Positions 34,033-42,421 are shown, counted from the stretch's first letter. The stretch: DNA of 64,000 nucleotides from Pseudonocardiales bacterium (GCA_019243635.1 JAFAUB010000008.1:62001-126000), one strand, 5' to 3'. A program made the numbers and translations. The notes: a model not told the origin generated them from the sequence alone.

Positions 34033-36248
34033 CCATCGACGCACCCCCGACCACCCCCGCGTCGCGCGGGCTCAGCGGGGTTATCAGGCCGGGTTCTACC
34101 CCGCTGAGCCCGCTGAACGCGGTTCGCCCCCCGGTGGTTTTGGGGGTGATCTGTGTGGTGGGGGCGGTGTTGTACGGGTGGGGGATCGGGGGTGAGGGGT
34201 GGGGGAACCCTTACTACTCCGCCGCAGTGAAGTCCATGTCGGCGAGCCTGACCAACTTCGTGTTCGGCTCCTTCGACCCGCTCGGCGTGGTCACCGTGGA
34301 CAAGCCGCCGATGGCGTTCTGGCCGATGGTCGCCTCCGCCGCGGTCTTCGGCTACCACGGTTGGTCGCTGCTGTTACCTCAGGTCATCGAGGGCGTGGCG
34401 GCGGTGTTCCTGCTGCACCGCACGGTGCGGCTGTGGGCGGGCGAGCGCGTCGCGCTGCTGGCCGCGCTGGTCTTCGCGCTCACCCCGGTGACCGTGGCGA
34501 TCAACCGCGACACCAACCCGGACACCCTGATGGTGCTGCTGCTGGTGGCCGCAGCCTACGCGTTCACCAGGTCTGTGCAACGCCCCCTCGCGCCCGGCAG
34601 GGCGACTCGCTGGCTGCTGCTGGCGGCGGTGTTCCTCGGCCTGAGCTTCGTCACCAAGATGCTGCAACCATGGATCGTGGTCCCGGCGTTCGCGCTGGCC
34701 TACCTGGTGGGCTCACCAGCACCGGCGCGCCGCCGGGTGCTCGACCTGCTCGGTGCCGGCGCCGCGCTGTTGGCCGGCTCGCTGTGGTGGGTGGCGCTGG
34801 TCAGCGCCTGGCCCGGGCCCAAGCCCTATATCGGTGGGAGCACCGATGGGTCCGAGCTCAACCTGGTGATCGGCTACAACGGCCTGGGCCGTATCTTCGG
34901 CCGCGAGGTCGGCCGCAAGCTGGTCGGTGGCGCCGGTGGTCCCGGTGGCGCCGGTGGTCCCGGTGGCGCCGGCGGCGGCGGTGGTCCCGGTGGGGCTCCC
35001 TTCAGTGGGGGCCGTGGCGGTCGTGGTGGGTTCGGCGGCGGCTCCGGCATCACCCGCTTGTTCAGGGAGCAGATGGGCGGCCAGATCAGTTGGCTGCTGC
35101 CGTTGTGCCTGGTGGTGCTGGTCGCAGTCGCCATCGCGGGGATTCGCCGGATGCGGTCCGGGTCGCGCGGCGCGCCGGCGGCAGACTCGGCGCGCCGCGC
35201 CGGCTGGTTCCTCTGGGGCGGCTGGTTGCTGCTGGTGGGGCTGTTACTGAGCTATGCCCAGGGGATCTCCCATTCCTACTACACCACGGAGATGGCCCCG
35301 GCCGTCGCCGCGGTCACCGCCGCCGGGGTGGCCGCGATGTGGCGCCACTACCGCCGGCCGGGTGGGTATCACTGGTTGCTGTTCCCGGCGGCTGTGGCGT
35401 TGACCGCCCTCTGGGCCTGGGTGCAGGTGTCCCGGGACACCTCATGGAACGGCTGGCTCCGCTACGCCGTGGTCGCCGTCGGGATCGTCGCCGTGGTGAT
35501 GCTCATGGCGGGGCGGTTGGCCTCGACAGGGGTGGCCCGGGTGGCCGGGGTGCTGGGTGTCGTCGCGTTGCTGCTCGCCCCCGCGGTGTGGTCGAGCGCC
35601 GCAGCGTTGGCGTCCAACGGCGGCGCAATGGCCCAGGCCGGCCCGCCCGGCTCCGGATTCGGATTCGGTGGCGGCAGGTTCGACCGAGCTGGGTTCGACC
35701 GAGCTGGGTTCGACCAGGCGGGGTTCGACCAGGCGGGGCTCGACCAGGCGGGGCTCGACCGAGCTGGGGGTGGGCCGCCCGCGCGGTTCCTGGGCGCCAT
35801 GGCCGGTGCTCTGACCGCCGATCAGCGCAGGATCCTGGCTTACGCCCAGACCAACTCCGGTCGCAGGCCGATCACCCTGGCCGTGGAGGGCGGGGCGATG
35901 GCCGCCGAGGCATACCTCATCCACAGCGACGCCGTGATCGTGGGGATGGGTGGGTTCAGCGGCCAGGACCCCGCTCCGACCGTGGCGACGCTCGCCCAGT
36001 GGGTCGAGCAGGGTCAGCTGCGGTTCGTCCTGGTCAGCGGCCGAGGTTTCGGCGGCCGTGCTCTGGGTGACCGCGGCCGGCCCGGCGGAGGTAGCCGAGG
36101 CGGGGTGTCCGCGCAGCGCACCCAGTGGGTGCAGCAGCACTGTGCCGTCGTCAACTCCAGCTCCTACGGCGGTTCCGCGCCGGCCGAAAGCACCGCCGCC
36201 GGGCCTTTCGATCGCGCCGATGCGCTCTACGACTGTCAGGCCACCTGA
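34029..36248 (+). CDS. GT39-like membrane glycosyltransferase
   Basis: This 739-residue protein has about a dozen membrane helices and a C-terminal extracytoplasmic domain. Early motifs GWGNPYYSAAVKSM, the acidic VVTVDKPPMAFW and TPVTVAINRDTNPDTLM are those of the YkcB/ArnT/GT39-type family, which transfer sugar from polyprenyl phosphate outside the membrane. SHSYYTTEMAPAVAA is a later conserved loop. Odd features are a Gly-rich loop (about 300-340), six FDRAG/FDQAG pentapeptide repeats (about 550-580) and an N-terminal stretch (about 13-30) encoded by dispersed palindrome copy 34066-34113. ATG 34029 overlaps the GT2-GtrA stop, so the two act together. Acceptor (protein, wall glycan or lipid) unknown. 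Confidence 0.9.
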   Translation: MTIDAPPTTPASRGLSGVIRPGSTPLSPLNAVRPPVVLGVICVVGAVLYGWGIGGEGWGNPYYSAAVKSMSASLTNFVFGSFDPLGVVTVDKPPMAFWPMVASAAVFGYHGWSLLLPQVIEGVAAVFLLHRTVRLWAGERVALLAALVFALTPVTVAINRDTNPDTLMVLLLVAAAYAFTRSVQRPLAPGRATRWLLLAAVFLGLSFVTKMLQPWIVVPAFALAYLVGSPAPARRRVLDLLGAGAALLAGSLWWVALVSAWPGPKPYIGGSTDGSELNLVIGYNGLGRIFGREVGRKLVGGAGGPGGAGGPGGAGGGGGPGGAPFSGGRGGRGGFGGGSGITRLFREQMGGQISWLLPLCLVVLVAVAIAGIRRMRSGSRGAPAADSARRAGWFLWGGWLLLVGLLLSYAQGISHSYYTTEMAPAVAAVTAAGVAAMWRHYRRPGGYHWLLFPAAVALTALWAWVQVSRDTSWNGWLRYAVVAVGIVAVVMLMAGRLASTGVARVAGVLGVVALLLAPAVWSSAAALASNGGAMAQAGPPGSGFGFGGGRFDRAGFDRAGFDQAGFDQAGLDQAGLDRAGGGPPARFLGAMAGALTADQRRILAYAQTNSGRRPITLAVEGGAMAAEAYLIHSDAVIVGMGGFSGQDPAPTVATLAQWVEQGQLRFVLVSGRGFGGRALGDRGRPGGGSRGGVSAQRTQWVQQHCAVVNSSSYGGSAPAESTAAGPFDRADALYDCQAT
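34066..34113. repeat. Dispersed palindrome, family 2, copy 2, inside a gene
   Basis: GCGGGCTCAGCGGGG (34066-34080) pairs perfectly with 34099-34113 around an 18-nt loop. The left part continues TTAT and the right part continues GAACGC, as in copy 1 at 14038-14098. It lies in frame in the first 30 codons of the GT39-like gene, in the predicted cytoplasmic N-terminus. Confidence 0.8.
35679..35768 (+). repeat. 15-bp coding tandem repeat (six units)
   Basis: Six 15-bp units of the type TTCGACCGAGCTGGG encode FDRAG/FDQAG/LDQAG pentapeptides in the extracytoplasmic part of the GT39-like protein. Being a multiple of three, copy changes keep frame. Confidence 0.85.
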
Positions 36249-36282
36249 GGCCGGCGACGGTATTCTCCATTCCCCGCAGTAA

Positions 36283-36319
36283 GAGTCCGCCGGGTCGCCA
36301 ATGGGCGCCCGGCGGACTC
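36283..36319 (+). terminator. Hairpin terminator after the GT39-like gene
   Basis: GAGTCCGCCGGGTCGCC (36283-36299) pairs with 36304-36319 with a single bulged T, around loop AATG, 34 bp after the stop. GC-rich with no strong T-tract. Confidence 0.7.
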
Positions 36320-36447
36320 CTGCGTTTAGTGGTGAGCTGAGAGCTTGCTGTGGAAACGGTGCGCTCGGGCGATCGGATGGGTACTGTGAAAATCGTAGAG
36401 GAAAGCGCATCCGAGCGTTTTCCCGACGAGGAGGAGGGAAGAAGAGA

Positions 36448-36570
36448 ATGAGTGCACAACCCTGGGACTGGCGGCCCAAGTCCGACGACGACCGCGGTCG
36501 GCGGTGGCGGGGCGACAACGACGATCGCCGGGGGGACGACAATGACCGGCGTCAGCAGCGCCGCAGGTAG
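36448..36570 (+). CDS. Small charged hypothetical protein (40 aa)
   Basis: ATG 36448 follows GAGGAGGGAAGAAGAG, a very strong ribosome-binding site. The product starts MSAQPWDWRPKSDDDRGRR and is made almost only of Asp, Arg, Asn, Gly and Gln after the aromatic start. No family is recognised. It sits between two hairpins, upstream of the ABC exporter gene. Composition suggests a disordered peptide, perhaps nucleic-acid-binding; this is a guess. Confidence 0.55.
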   Translation: MSAQPWDWRPKSDDDRGRRWRGDNDDRRGDDNDRRQQRRR

Positions 36571-36605
36571 CGATGAGTCACTGACATTGTCGAGTCACTG
36601 ACATC

Positions 36606-36645
36606 GGGGGCTCCCTTTCGCGACCAGGCGCGAAAGGGAGCCCCC
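36606..36645 (+). terminator. Perfect 17-bp-stem hairpin
   Basis: Positions 36606-36622 pair perfectly with 36629-36645 around loop ACCAGG. It lies 36 bp after the small charged ORF and ends 21 bp before the ABC exporter start codon, next to its ribosome-binding site. It may be a terminator for the small ORF or a leader structure of the exporter mRNA. Two direct repeats GAGTCACTGACAT (36575-36587, 36592-36604) stand just before it. Confidence 0.65.
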
Positions 36646-36666
36646 GCCAGTGGAGGGGGAGCGGGC

Positions 36667-38517
36667 ATGCGGTCGCTGAGGGAACTGATGGGTCGGCCGG
36701 TCCGGCCGGCACCGGTCGAGACCGACGGGCTGACGCCGCCGGCTCCGTCGTTGCGGGTACGGGACATCTTCACCCGGTTCTGGCCCGACGCCCGCCCCTT
36801 CCGGGTCTGGTTGGGACTCAGCCTGACGCTGGTCGTGGTGGCGCCATTACTCGACACGGCCACGATCTGGTTGTTCAAACTACTGATCGATGACGTGCTG
36901 ACAGTTCACAGTCTCTCGGCGTTCCCCCCGATCGCCATCACGTATCTGGCGATCACCGTGGTCCTCGGGGTGGTGGAGTTCACCGACGACTATCTCACCG
37001 CGTGGATCGGGGAGAGTTTCCTGCATCGGCTGCGGACCCGGGTGTTCACCCACCTGCAGACCCTCTCGGCGGGCTTTTTCGACACACGCCCACTGGGAGA
37101 CACCCTGAGCCGACTCACCGGAGACCTCAGCGCGATTGAGAACCTGGTGCTCTCCGGGGTCACCGGGATCGCCGCGCAGGTCGTCAAAATCGGTCTGTTC
37201 GCCGGCGTGTTGTTCTACCTGAGCTGGCAGCTGACATCGGTGTCACTGATCGCGGTGCCGATATGCTGGCTCACCGCCCGGTTCTTCTCCCGGCGGATCA
37301 AGGTCGCGTCCCGGGAGGTACGCCGGCGCGGCGGCTCGATCAACGCCATGGCCGAGGAGAGCCTGGGCAACACCCTCCTGATCCAGGTCTACAACCGCCA
37401 ACAAGCCGAGATCACCCGCTTCACCGAACAGAGCCGGCGAAGCGTCACCGCCGAGCTCGCCGCCACCCGACTCCGCGCGATGTTCTCACCCCTGGTCAAC
37501 CTCCTCGAGGTGGCCGGTGTCATGGTCGTCATCGGAATGGGGGTGTGGGAGCTGACCAGCAACCGCATCACCCTCGGCGGGCTACTGGTGTTCCTGGCCT
37601 ACCTCTCCCAGCTCTACAGCCCCGCCCGCGGTCTCGGGCAGCTGTCCACCACCGTCTACGCCGCCGCCGCCGGCGCCGAACGCGTCATCGACCTGCTCGA
37701 CCAGCAGCCCGACGTCCGCGCCCCCACCCACCCGGTCCCGCTCCCGCACCCCCACGGAACGATCTCTCTCGACCAGGTCGGCTTCCGCTACCCCGGCGCC
37801 ACCACCGACGCGCTGAACGAGATCAGCTTCACCGTGGAGCCAGGCCACAGCCTCGCGCTGGTCGGAACCAGCGGCGCGGGCAAGACCACCCTGACCAAGC
37901 TGCTGCTTCGGCTGCACGACCCCAGCACCGGAGCCGTTCGCCTGGACGGGATCGACGCGCGAGACCTCGACCCGCACCAGCTGCGCGCCACCATGTCCGC
38001 CGTCCTCCAAGAGACCCTGCTACTCGATGGCACCATCGCTGAGAACATCCTCGCCGGCCGCCCCGACGCCACCCAGGCCGAGCTGGTGACCGCCGCGACA
38101 GCCGCCGACGCCCACGAGTTCATCATCGCTCTCCCCGAGGGCTATGACACCCGGGTCGGCCAACGCGGCCGGCTGCTCTCCGGCGGACAGCGTCAACGCA
38201 TCGCGATCGCCCGCGCCATGATCCGAAACACTCCGGTGTTGATCCTCGACGAACCCACCACCGGCCTCGACACCGCAGCCGGCGAGCGCATCCTCACCCC
38301 ACTGCGCCGGCTCATGACCGGGCGCACCACCATCGTCATCTCCCACGACCTGGCCACCGTCACCGAGGTCGACCAGATCATCCACCTCGACCATGGCCGC
38401 ATCATCGACACCGGCACCCACTCCCAGCTGCTCGCCCGCAACGGCGACTACGCCCGCCTCTACCGGACCCACCGCCGCCGGCCACATCGCGCCACTGAAG
38501 TCTCAGCCCCGGCATAG
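36667..38517 (+). CDS. ABC exporter half-transporter (fused permease-ATPase)
   Basis: This 616-residue protein has the usual exporter form: a six-helix membrane domain (about 45-335, with the coupling-helix region FFDTRPLGDTLSRLTGDLS) and an ATPase domain (about 360-600) with Walker A GTSGAGKTT, signature LSGGQRQR, Walker B VLILDEPTTGLD and switch His VISHDLATV. It should work as a homodimer that exports lipid, peptide or drug; the sequence does not decide. ATG 36667 follows GGAGGGGGAG. The gene lies 22 bp before a response-regulator gene, so exporter and two-component system probably share a transcript and a stimulus. Confidence 0.92.
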   Translation: MRSLRELMGRPVRPAPVETDGLTPPAPSLRVRDIFTRFWPDARPFRVWLGLSLTLVVVAPLLDTATIWLFKLLIDDVLTVHSLSAFPPIAITYLAITVVLGVVEFTDDYLTAWIGESFLHRLRTRVFTHLQTLSAGFFDTRPLGDTLSRLTGDLSAIENLVLSGVTGIAAQVVKIGLFAGVLFYLSWQLTSVSLIAVPICWLTARFFSRRIKVASREVRRRGGSINAMAEESLGNTLLIQVYNRQQAEITRFTEQSRRSVTAELAATRLRAMFSPLVNLLEVAGVMVVIGMGVWELTSNRITLGGLLVFLAYLSQLYSPARGLGQLSTTVYAAAAGAERVIDLLDQQPDVRAPTHPVPLPHPHGTISLDQVGFRYPGATTDALNEISFTVEPGHSLALVGTSGAGKTTLTKLLLRLHDPSTGAVRLDGIDARDLDPHQLRATMSAVLQETLLLDGTIAENILAGRPDATQAELVTAATAADAHEFIIALPEGYDTRVGQRGRLLSGGQRQRIAIARAMIRNTPVLILDEPTTGLDTAAGERILTPLRRLMTGRTTIVISHDLATVTEVDQIIHLDHGRIIDTGTHSQLLARNGDYARLYRTHRRRPHRATEVSAPA

Positions 38518-38539
38518 GTTGCTCTCAGGCCACTGCGAG

Positions 38540-39280
38540 ATGCTGCACACCGTGGACGACCAACGCTGCGCCAGTGTGCTCGTAGTCGACGACGAACCGA
38601 ACATCCTGACGTTGCTGTGCTCCTCGCTGCGCCTGTATGGCTTCGAGGTGCATGCCGCGGACAGCGGTGCCCGGGCCCTGACCACCGTCGCGCGGACCGT
38701 GCCGGACATCGTGGTGCTGGACGTGATGTTGCCGGACTGCGACGGGTTCACCCTCGCCCGCCGGCTGCGCGCCGCCCATGATCAGCTGCCGGTGCTGTTC
38801 CTGACCGCCCGCGACGGCGTCGACGACCGGATCGCCGGACTCACCGCGGGCGGTGACGACTACGTGACCAAGCCGTTCAGCCTGGAGGAGCTGGTGCTGC
38901 GGCTGCGCGCGATCCTGCGGCGCACCCAACCGGACCGCAACGGCGAGGCGGACAACCCCACGATGACCTACGCCGACCTGGAGCTGGACGAGGGAGCGCA
39001 CGAGGTGCGTCGCGGCGGCCAGCTCGTGCAGCTCTCGCCGACGGAGTTCAACCTGCTGCGCTACCTGATGGTCAATGCGGGCAAGGTGGTCAGCAAGACG
39101 CAGATCTTGGATCGGGTGTGGAACTACGACTTCGGCGGTGACAGCCGGATCGTCGAGTCCTACATCAGCTACCTGCGCCGCAAGATCGACCGACAGAGCC
39201 CGCCGTTGATCCACACGATCCGCGGCGTCGGCTACACGCTGCGCCTGCCCCGCGAGGCGCTGGACGCCGGTGTCTCATGA
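38540..39280 (+). CDS. OmpR-family response regulator
   Basis: This 246-residue regulator has a complete receiver: acidic pair VVDDEPN, phosphoacceptor Asp in IVVLDVMLPD and Lys in YVTKPFSLEE. The winged helix (about 140-235) has LSPTEFNLLRYLMVNAGKV, IVESYISYLRRKID and IHTIRGVGYTLRLP. It resembles TrcR/PrrA-type actinobacterial regulators. Start ATG 38540 is used; the upstream frame is a reading of the ABC gene end. Its stop overlaps the kinase start by ATGA. Confidence 0.93.
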   Translation: MLHTVDDQRCASVLVVDDEPNILTLLCSSLRLYGFEVHAADSGARALTTVARTVPDIVVLDVMLPDCDGFTLARRLRAAHDQLPVLFLTARDGVDDRIAGLTAGGDDYVTKPFSLEELVLRLRAILRRTQPDRNGEADNPTMTYADLELDEGAHEVRRGGQLVQLSPTEFNLLRYLMVNAGKVVSKTQILDRVWNYDFGGDSRIVESYISYLRRKIDRQSPPLIHTIRGVGYTLRLPREALDAGVS

Positions 39281-40803
39281 GGGTCCTGCGTCGGCCGCTC
39301 ACGCTGCGCATCCGGCTGATCGCCGCACTGCTGGGATTCTCCCTGGTCGGCCTGACCGTGTTCGCCGTGGTGAGCGTGGCGCTGCTGCGGAACTCACTAC
39401 TGCAAGGGGTCGACCGCCGACTGTCCCACTTCACCGGACAGCTTGCTCATGAGCGGGAGCTGTCCCCCCGGTTGCTGTCCCCACGGCTGCCCAGTGACGT
39501 CCAGGAAGCGATCCTCGGACCTGATGGAACCGTCGAGGTCGGACAGCAGCCGGGGCAGTCCGGTGGTCCGGACCTGGCCGCCGTGCAGCGGCATGCGGGT
39601 AGCGGCCCGTTCCGGGTGCGCGACCAGGCCGGTGGCAGCTCCTGGCAGGTTCGCGTGGTGGAGTTCCCGTATGATCGAGTCGGGGTCGTGGCGGTATCAC
39701 TGGCTTCGGTGGACGCGACCATGCGGCCACTACTGATCATCGAACCCATCGTGGGCGGCATCGTTCTGGCGGTGATCGGGATAGTCGCGACAGTCGTCGT
39801 CCGGCTCGGGTTGCGTCCGCTGACCAGGATCGAGCAGACGGCCGAGGCGATCGCCGGCGGTGACCTCGATCGTCGGGTGGCCGACAGCGACCCGCGTACC
39901 GAGACCGGCCGGCTGGGCGCCGCGCTCAACGCCATGCTGGGCCGGCTGGCGGCCGCGCTCCGGGAGCGGGAGCACTCCGAGCACCGGCTGCGCCAGTTCG
40001 TCGCGGACGCGGGGCACGAGCTGCGCACCCCCCTGACCTCGATCCGCGGGTTCGCCGAGTTCTACCGTCGCGGCGGTGCCCGCACCCCCGCCGAGGTCGA
40101 CCTGCTCACCGGCCGGATCGAGGCCGAGGCGACCCGGATGGGCGTGCTCGTGGAGGACCTGCTGCTGCTCGCCCGGCTGGACCAGGAGCGGGCGTTGGAC
40201 ATCACCGACGTCGACCTGCTCGTGCTGGCCGTCGACGCGGTGCACGATGCGAAGGCCCGCGAGCCGGATCGCCCGGTGACCCTGACCCCGGGCAACGGCG
40301 CGGTGCACGTGCTGGGCGACGAGCACAAGCTCCGGCAGGTGGTGACCAACCTGGTCACCAACGCGCTGATGCACACTCCGGCGGGCACTCCGGTGCGTCT
40401 GACGGTCCGCCCACACGTCCCGCCCTCAGCGGAGGATCCCTCAGTGGCGGGCCCCTCGGTGGCGGATCCCTCGGTGGCGGATCCCTCTGTGGGGGGCCCC
40501 TCGGTGGGGGATCCCTCAGGGGACGACCCGCCGGTGGCGCGGGCCGGGGCGGGTCAGCTGCCGCACGGGCCGCTGGGCGTGCTGGAAGTCCACGACGAGG
40601 GCCCCGGCATCCCCATCGACCAGGCCCCGCAGGTGTTCGACCGGTTCCACAGCGCCGACCCCCGCGGCTCAAGCAGCCGTGGCGGATCGGGTCTCGGACT
40701 GGCGATCACCGCAGCCATCCTGGAGGCCCACAACGGCCGCATCGAGTTGCTTACCGCCCCCCGACGCGGCACCACCTTCCGCGTCCTGCTGCCCCTGGCC
40801 TAG
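39277..40803 (+). CDS. Sensor histidine kinase with repeat insert
   Basis: This 508-residue membrane kinase has two membrane helices (about 12-34 and 150-172) flanking an extracytoplasmic sensor of about 115 residues. A HAMP domain follows (RLGLRPLTRIEQTAEAIAGG), then the phosphoacceptor DAGHELRTPLTSIRGF (about 244-259), N-box NLVTNALMHTP, G1 EVHDEGPGIP, F-box VFDRFHSAD and G2 SGLGLAIT. Between N-box and G1 there is an insert of PSVAD-type pentapeptides (about 386-415), longer than usual here. It should phosphorylate the regulator encoded just upstream, with which it shares an ATGA overlap. Confidence 0.93.
   Translation: MRVLRRPLTLRIRLIAALLGFSLVGLTVFAVVSVALLRNSLLQGVDRRLSHFTGQLAHERELSPRLLSPRLPSDVQEAILGPDGTVEVGQQPGQSGGPDLAAVQRHAGSGPFRVRDQAGGSSWQVRVVEFPYDRVGVVAVSLASVDATMRPLLIIEPIVGGIVLAVIGIVATVVVRLGLRPLTRIEQTAEAIAGGDLDRRVADSDPRTETGRLGAALNAMLGRLAAALREREHSEHRLRQFVADAGHELRTPLTSIRGFAEFYRRGGARTPAEVDLLTGRIEAEATRMGVLVEDLLLLARLDQERALDITDVDLLVLAVDAVHDAKAREPDRPVTLTPGNGAVHVLGDEHKLRQVVTNLVTNALMHTPAGTPVRLTVRPHVPPSAEDPSVAGPSVADPSVADPSVGGPSVGDPSGDDPPVARAGAGQLPHGPLGVLEVHDEGPGIPIDQAPQVFDRFHSADPRGSSSRGGSGLGLAITAAILEAHNGRIELLTAPRRGTTFRVLLPLA
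40435..40523 (+). repeat. 15-bp coding tandem repeat in the kinase ATPase domain
   Basis: Six near-identical 15-bp units of the type GATCCCTCGGTGGCG encode PSVAD/PSVGG/PSVGD pentapeptides between the N-box and G1-box. Frame is preserved whatever the copy number. Confidence 0.85.
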
Positions 40804-40816
40804 CCCCTCCGCCTTC

Positions 40817-41095
40817 TCAGCCCCTCTGCCCTGACCGGCCGCGAAGAAGCGCGAGCACCTCATCCAGTTTCGCGCCGAAGTCATCCAGGAAGTCATCCAG
40901 CTTGCGGCCTTGGTCATCGAGCTTGCGGCCGTGCTCAGCGAGCGTCCGACCGTGGTCCTCGAGTGTGGCGCTGTGGCAGGCGAGGGTCGCCTTGATCTCG
41001 CGAAGATCCTTGCCATGATCTGTAAGGATCTCGTAGATCGCCACCAGCTCGTTGTCGTGCTGGCGCACCTTGCGCTGGATGTCGGGCACGGTCAT
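40817..41095 (-). CDS. Small coiled-coil hypothetical protein
   Basis: The 92-residue product is predicted to be one long coiled coil made of heptad-like repeats: IQRKVRQHDNELVAIYEIL, ATLEDHGRTLAEHGRKLDDQ and GRKLDDFLDDFGAKLDEVLA. Similar short proteins with LxxHxxxLxxH periodicity are widespread in actinobacteria without known role. ATG 41095 is the start; it is divergent from the YVTN propeller gene and converges with the kinase gene, 13 bp apart. Confidence 0.7.
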   Translation of the reverse strand: MTVPDIQRKVRQHDNELVAIYEILTDHGKDLREIKATLACHSATLEDHGRTLAEHGRKLDDQGRKLDDFLDDFGAKLDEVLALLRGRSGQRG

Positions 41096-41270
41096 GGGAG
41101 AAGCCTATCGGGACCGCCTCCCAGCCCAGTCTCGGTCGGCCCGCTCGCGGCGGCGGACCCGGAGAACGCCCTCACCTCCGCTGAAATGTGATGGCGCGCG
41201 AAACGCGAGAGCGACACCGTCGTTACTCCCTCTGGTGGAGTCGTGCATCGGCGATCAAGGGGAGAGCGGT

Positions 41271-42329
41271 ATGACGGTCCGATCGGCAGCCAAGCACCGG
41301 AAGAGCAGACCCGTCAGCCGGGTCCGGCTCGGATCCCGACGGTGGACAGGGCTGCTGGTACCGGTGGTGGCGGTGGCCACCGCAGCCACCGTGACCGGTG
41401 GTGGTAGCGTCGCGGTCGCGGCGGACAACCCGAATCCGACCGTGATCGTCGGTGGTGATCCGCAAGGGGTGGCGGTCGACCCCGACGGCAAGCACGTCTA
41501 CGTGGCCAGCTACGCCGACAACGCCCTCCGGGTGATCGACACCGCCAACCAGCGGGTCGCAAGCATTCACGTCGGCGCCAACCCGCGCGGGGTCGCGGTC
41601 GACCCCGACAGCCGACACGCGTTCGTGACCAACTACGCCGAGAACTCGGTGAGCGTGGTCGACACCGCCGGCGGGAAGGTGATCCACAACATCCCCGTCG
41701 GCGCGAACCCCACGGCGGTGGTGGTCTTTCCGCGCGACCATTACGCCTTCGTCACCAACTACTACGGCAACACCGTCAGCGTGATCAATATCACAAATCT
41801 CAAGCTGGTCGGCACCGTGCCGGTCGGAGCTCACCCCGATGGGGTGGCGATCGACCCCAGAGGCGAGTTCGCCTACGTCACCAACAGTGGCAGCAACTCG
41901 GTCAGCGTGATCGACGTCCACACGCAGAAGGTGGCCCGCACCGTGCTGGTCGGCCGCTCCCCGCAGAAGGTCGCGATCGACCCCGACGGCCGTCACGCCT
42001 ACGTGACCAACTACGGCGACAACAACGTAAGTGTGATCGACCTGCCGACCCAGCTCGGCGTGGACCTCTATAACGCGCTCCTGAAGGTCGACAACACCAT
42101 TCCGGTGGGCATCAACCCGCGCGGGCTGGCGGTCGACCGGGACAGCCACCACGCCTTCGTGGTCAATGTCGGTGACGAGACCCTGAGCGTGATCGACACC
42201 GCTACCGGGACAGTGATCAGCACCTCATACGTCGGCCACTCCCCCGACGAGGTGGCGGTCGCCCCCGGCGGCACCGCATACGTGACCGCCAGGGAGGACG
42301 GCACCGTCACGGTCATCCGTCCCTCCTGA
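41271..42329 (+). CDS. Secreted YVTN beta-propeller protein
   Basis: From ATG 41271 (GGGGAGAG upstream) the 352-residue product has an N-terminal signal peptide (basic start, hydrophobic GLLVPVVAVATAATVTGGG, then an AVAADN-type cleavage site). The rest is seven repeats of about 42 residues of the type VGANPRGVAVDPDSRHAFVT ... SVSVVDTA. This is a YVTN/YncE-like propeller, probably a surface or secreted binding protein. It is closely similar in repeat type to the propeller fused to the symporter at 15214-17997. A dispersed palindrome follows its stop. Confidence 0.9.
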   Translation: MTVRSAAKHRKSRPVSRVRLGSRRWTGLLVPVVAVATAATVTGGGSVAVAADNPNPTVIVGGDPQGVAVDPDGKHVYVASYADNALRVIDTANQRVASIHVGANPRGVAVDPDSRHAFVTNYAENSVSVVDTAGGKVIHNIPVGANPTAVVVFPRDHYAFVTNYYGNTVSVINITNLKLVGTVPVGAHPDGVAIDPRGEFAYVTNSGSNSVSVIDVHTQKVARTVLVGRSPQKVAIDPDGRHAYVTNYGDNNVSVIDLPTQLGVDLYNALLKVDNTIPVGINPRGLAVDRDSHHAFVVNVGDETLSVIDTATGTVISTSYVGHSPDEVAVAPGGTAYVTAREDGTVTVIRPS

Positions 42330-42361
42330 GACTGTCGATCTTGCCTCGGTGCTCTCAGTAC

Positions 42362-42421
42362 GCCGAGTTCGACTGGAGAGCTGGTCAGGCTGCTCCCCAC
42401 AGCTCTCCAGTCGAACTCGGC
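42362..42421. repeat. Dispersed palindrome, family 1, copy 2
   Basis: GCCGAGTTCGACTGGAGAGCT (21 nt) pairs perfectly with 42401-42421. The left flank CTCAGTAC and the right flank ACAGT match copy 1 at 6648-6706. Inner stem and loop differ from copy 1 but remain paired. It lies 33 bp after the YVTN gene stop, where it could terminate transcription. Confidence 0.8.
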
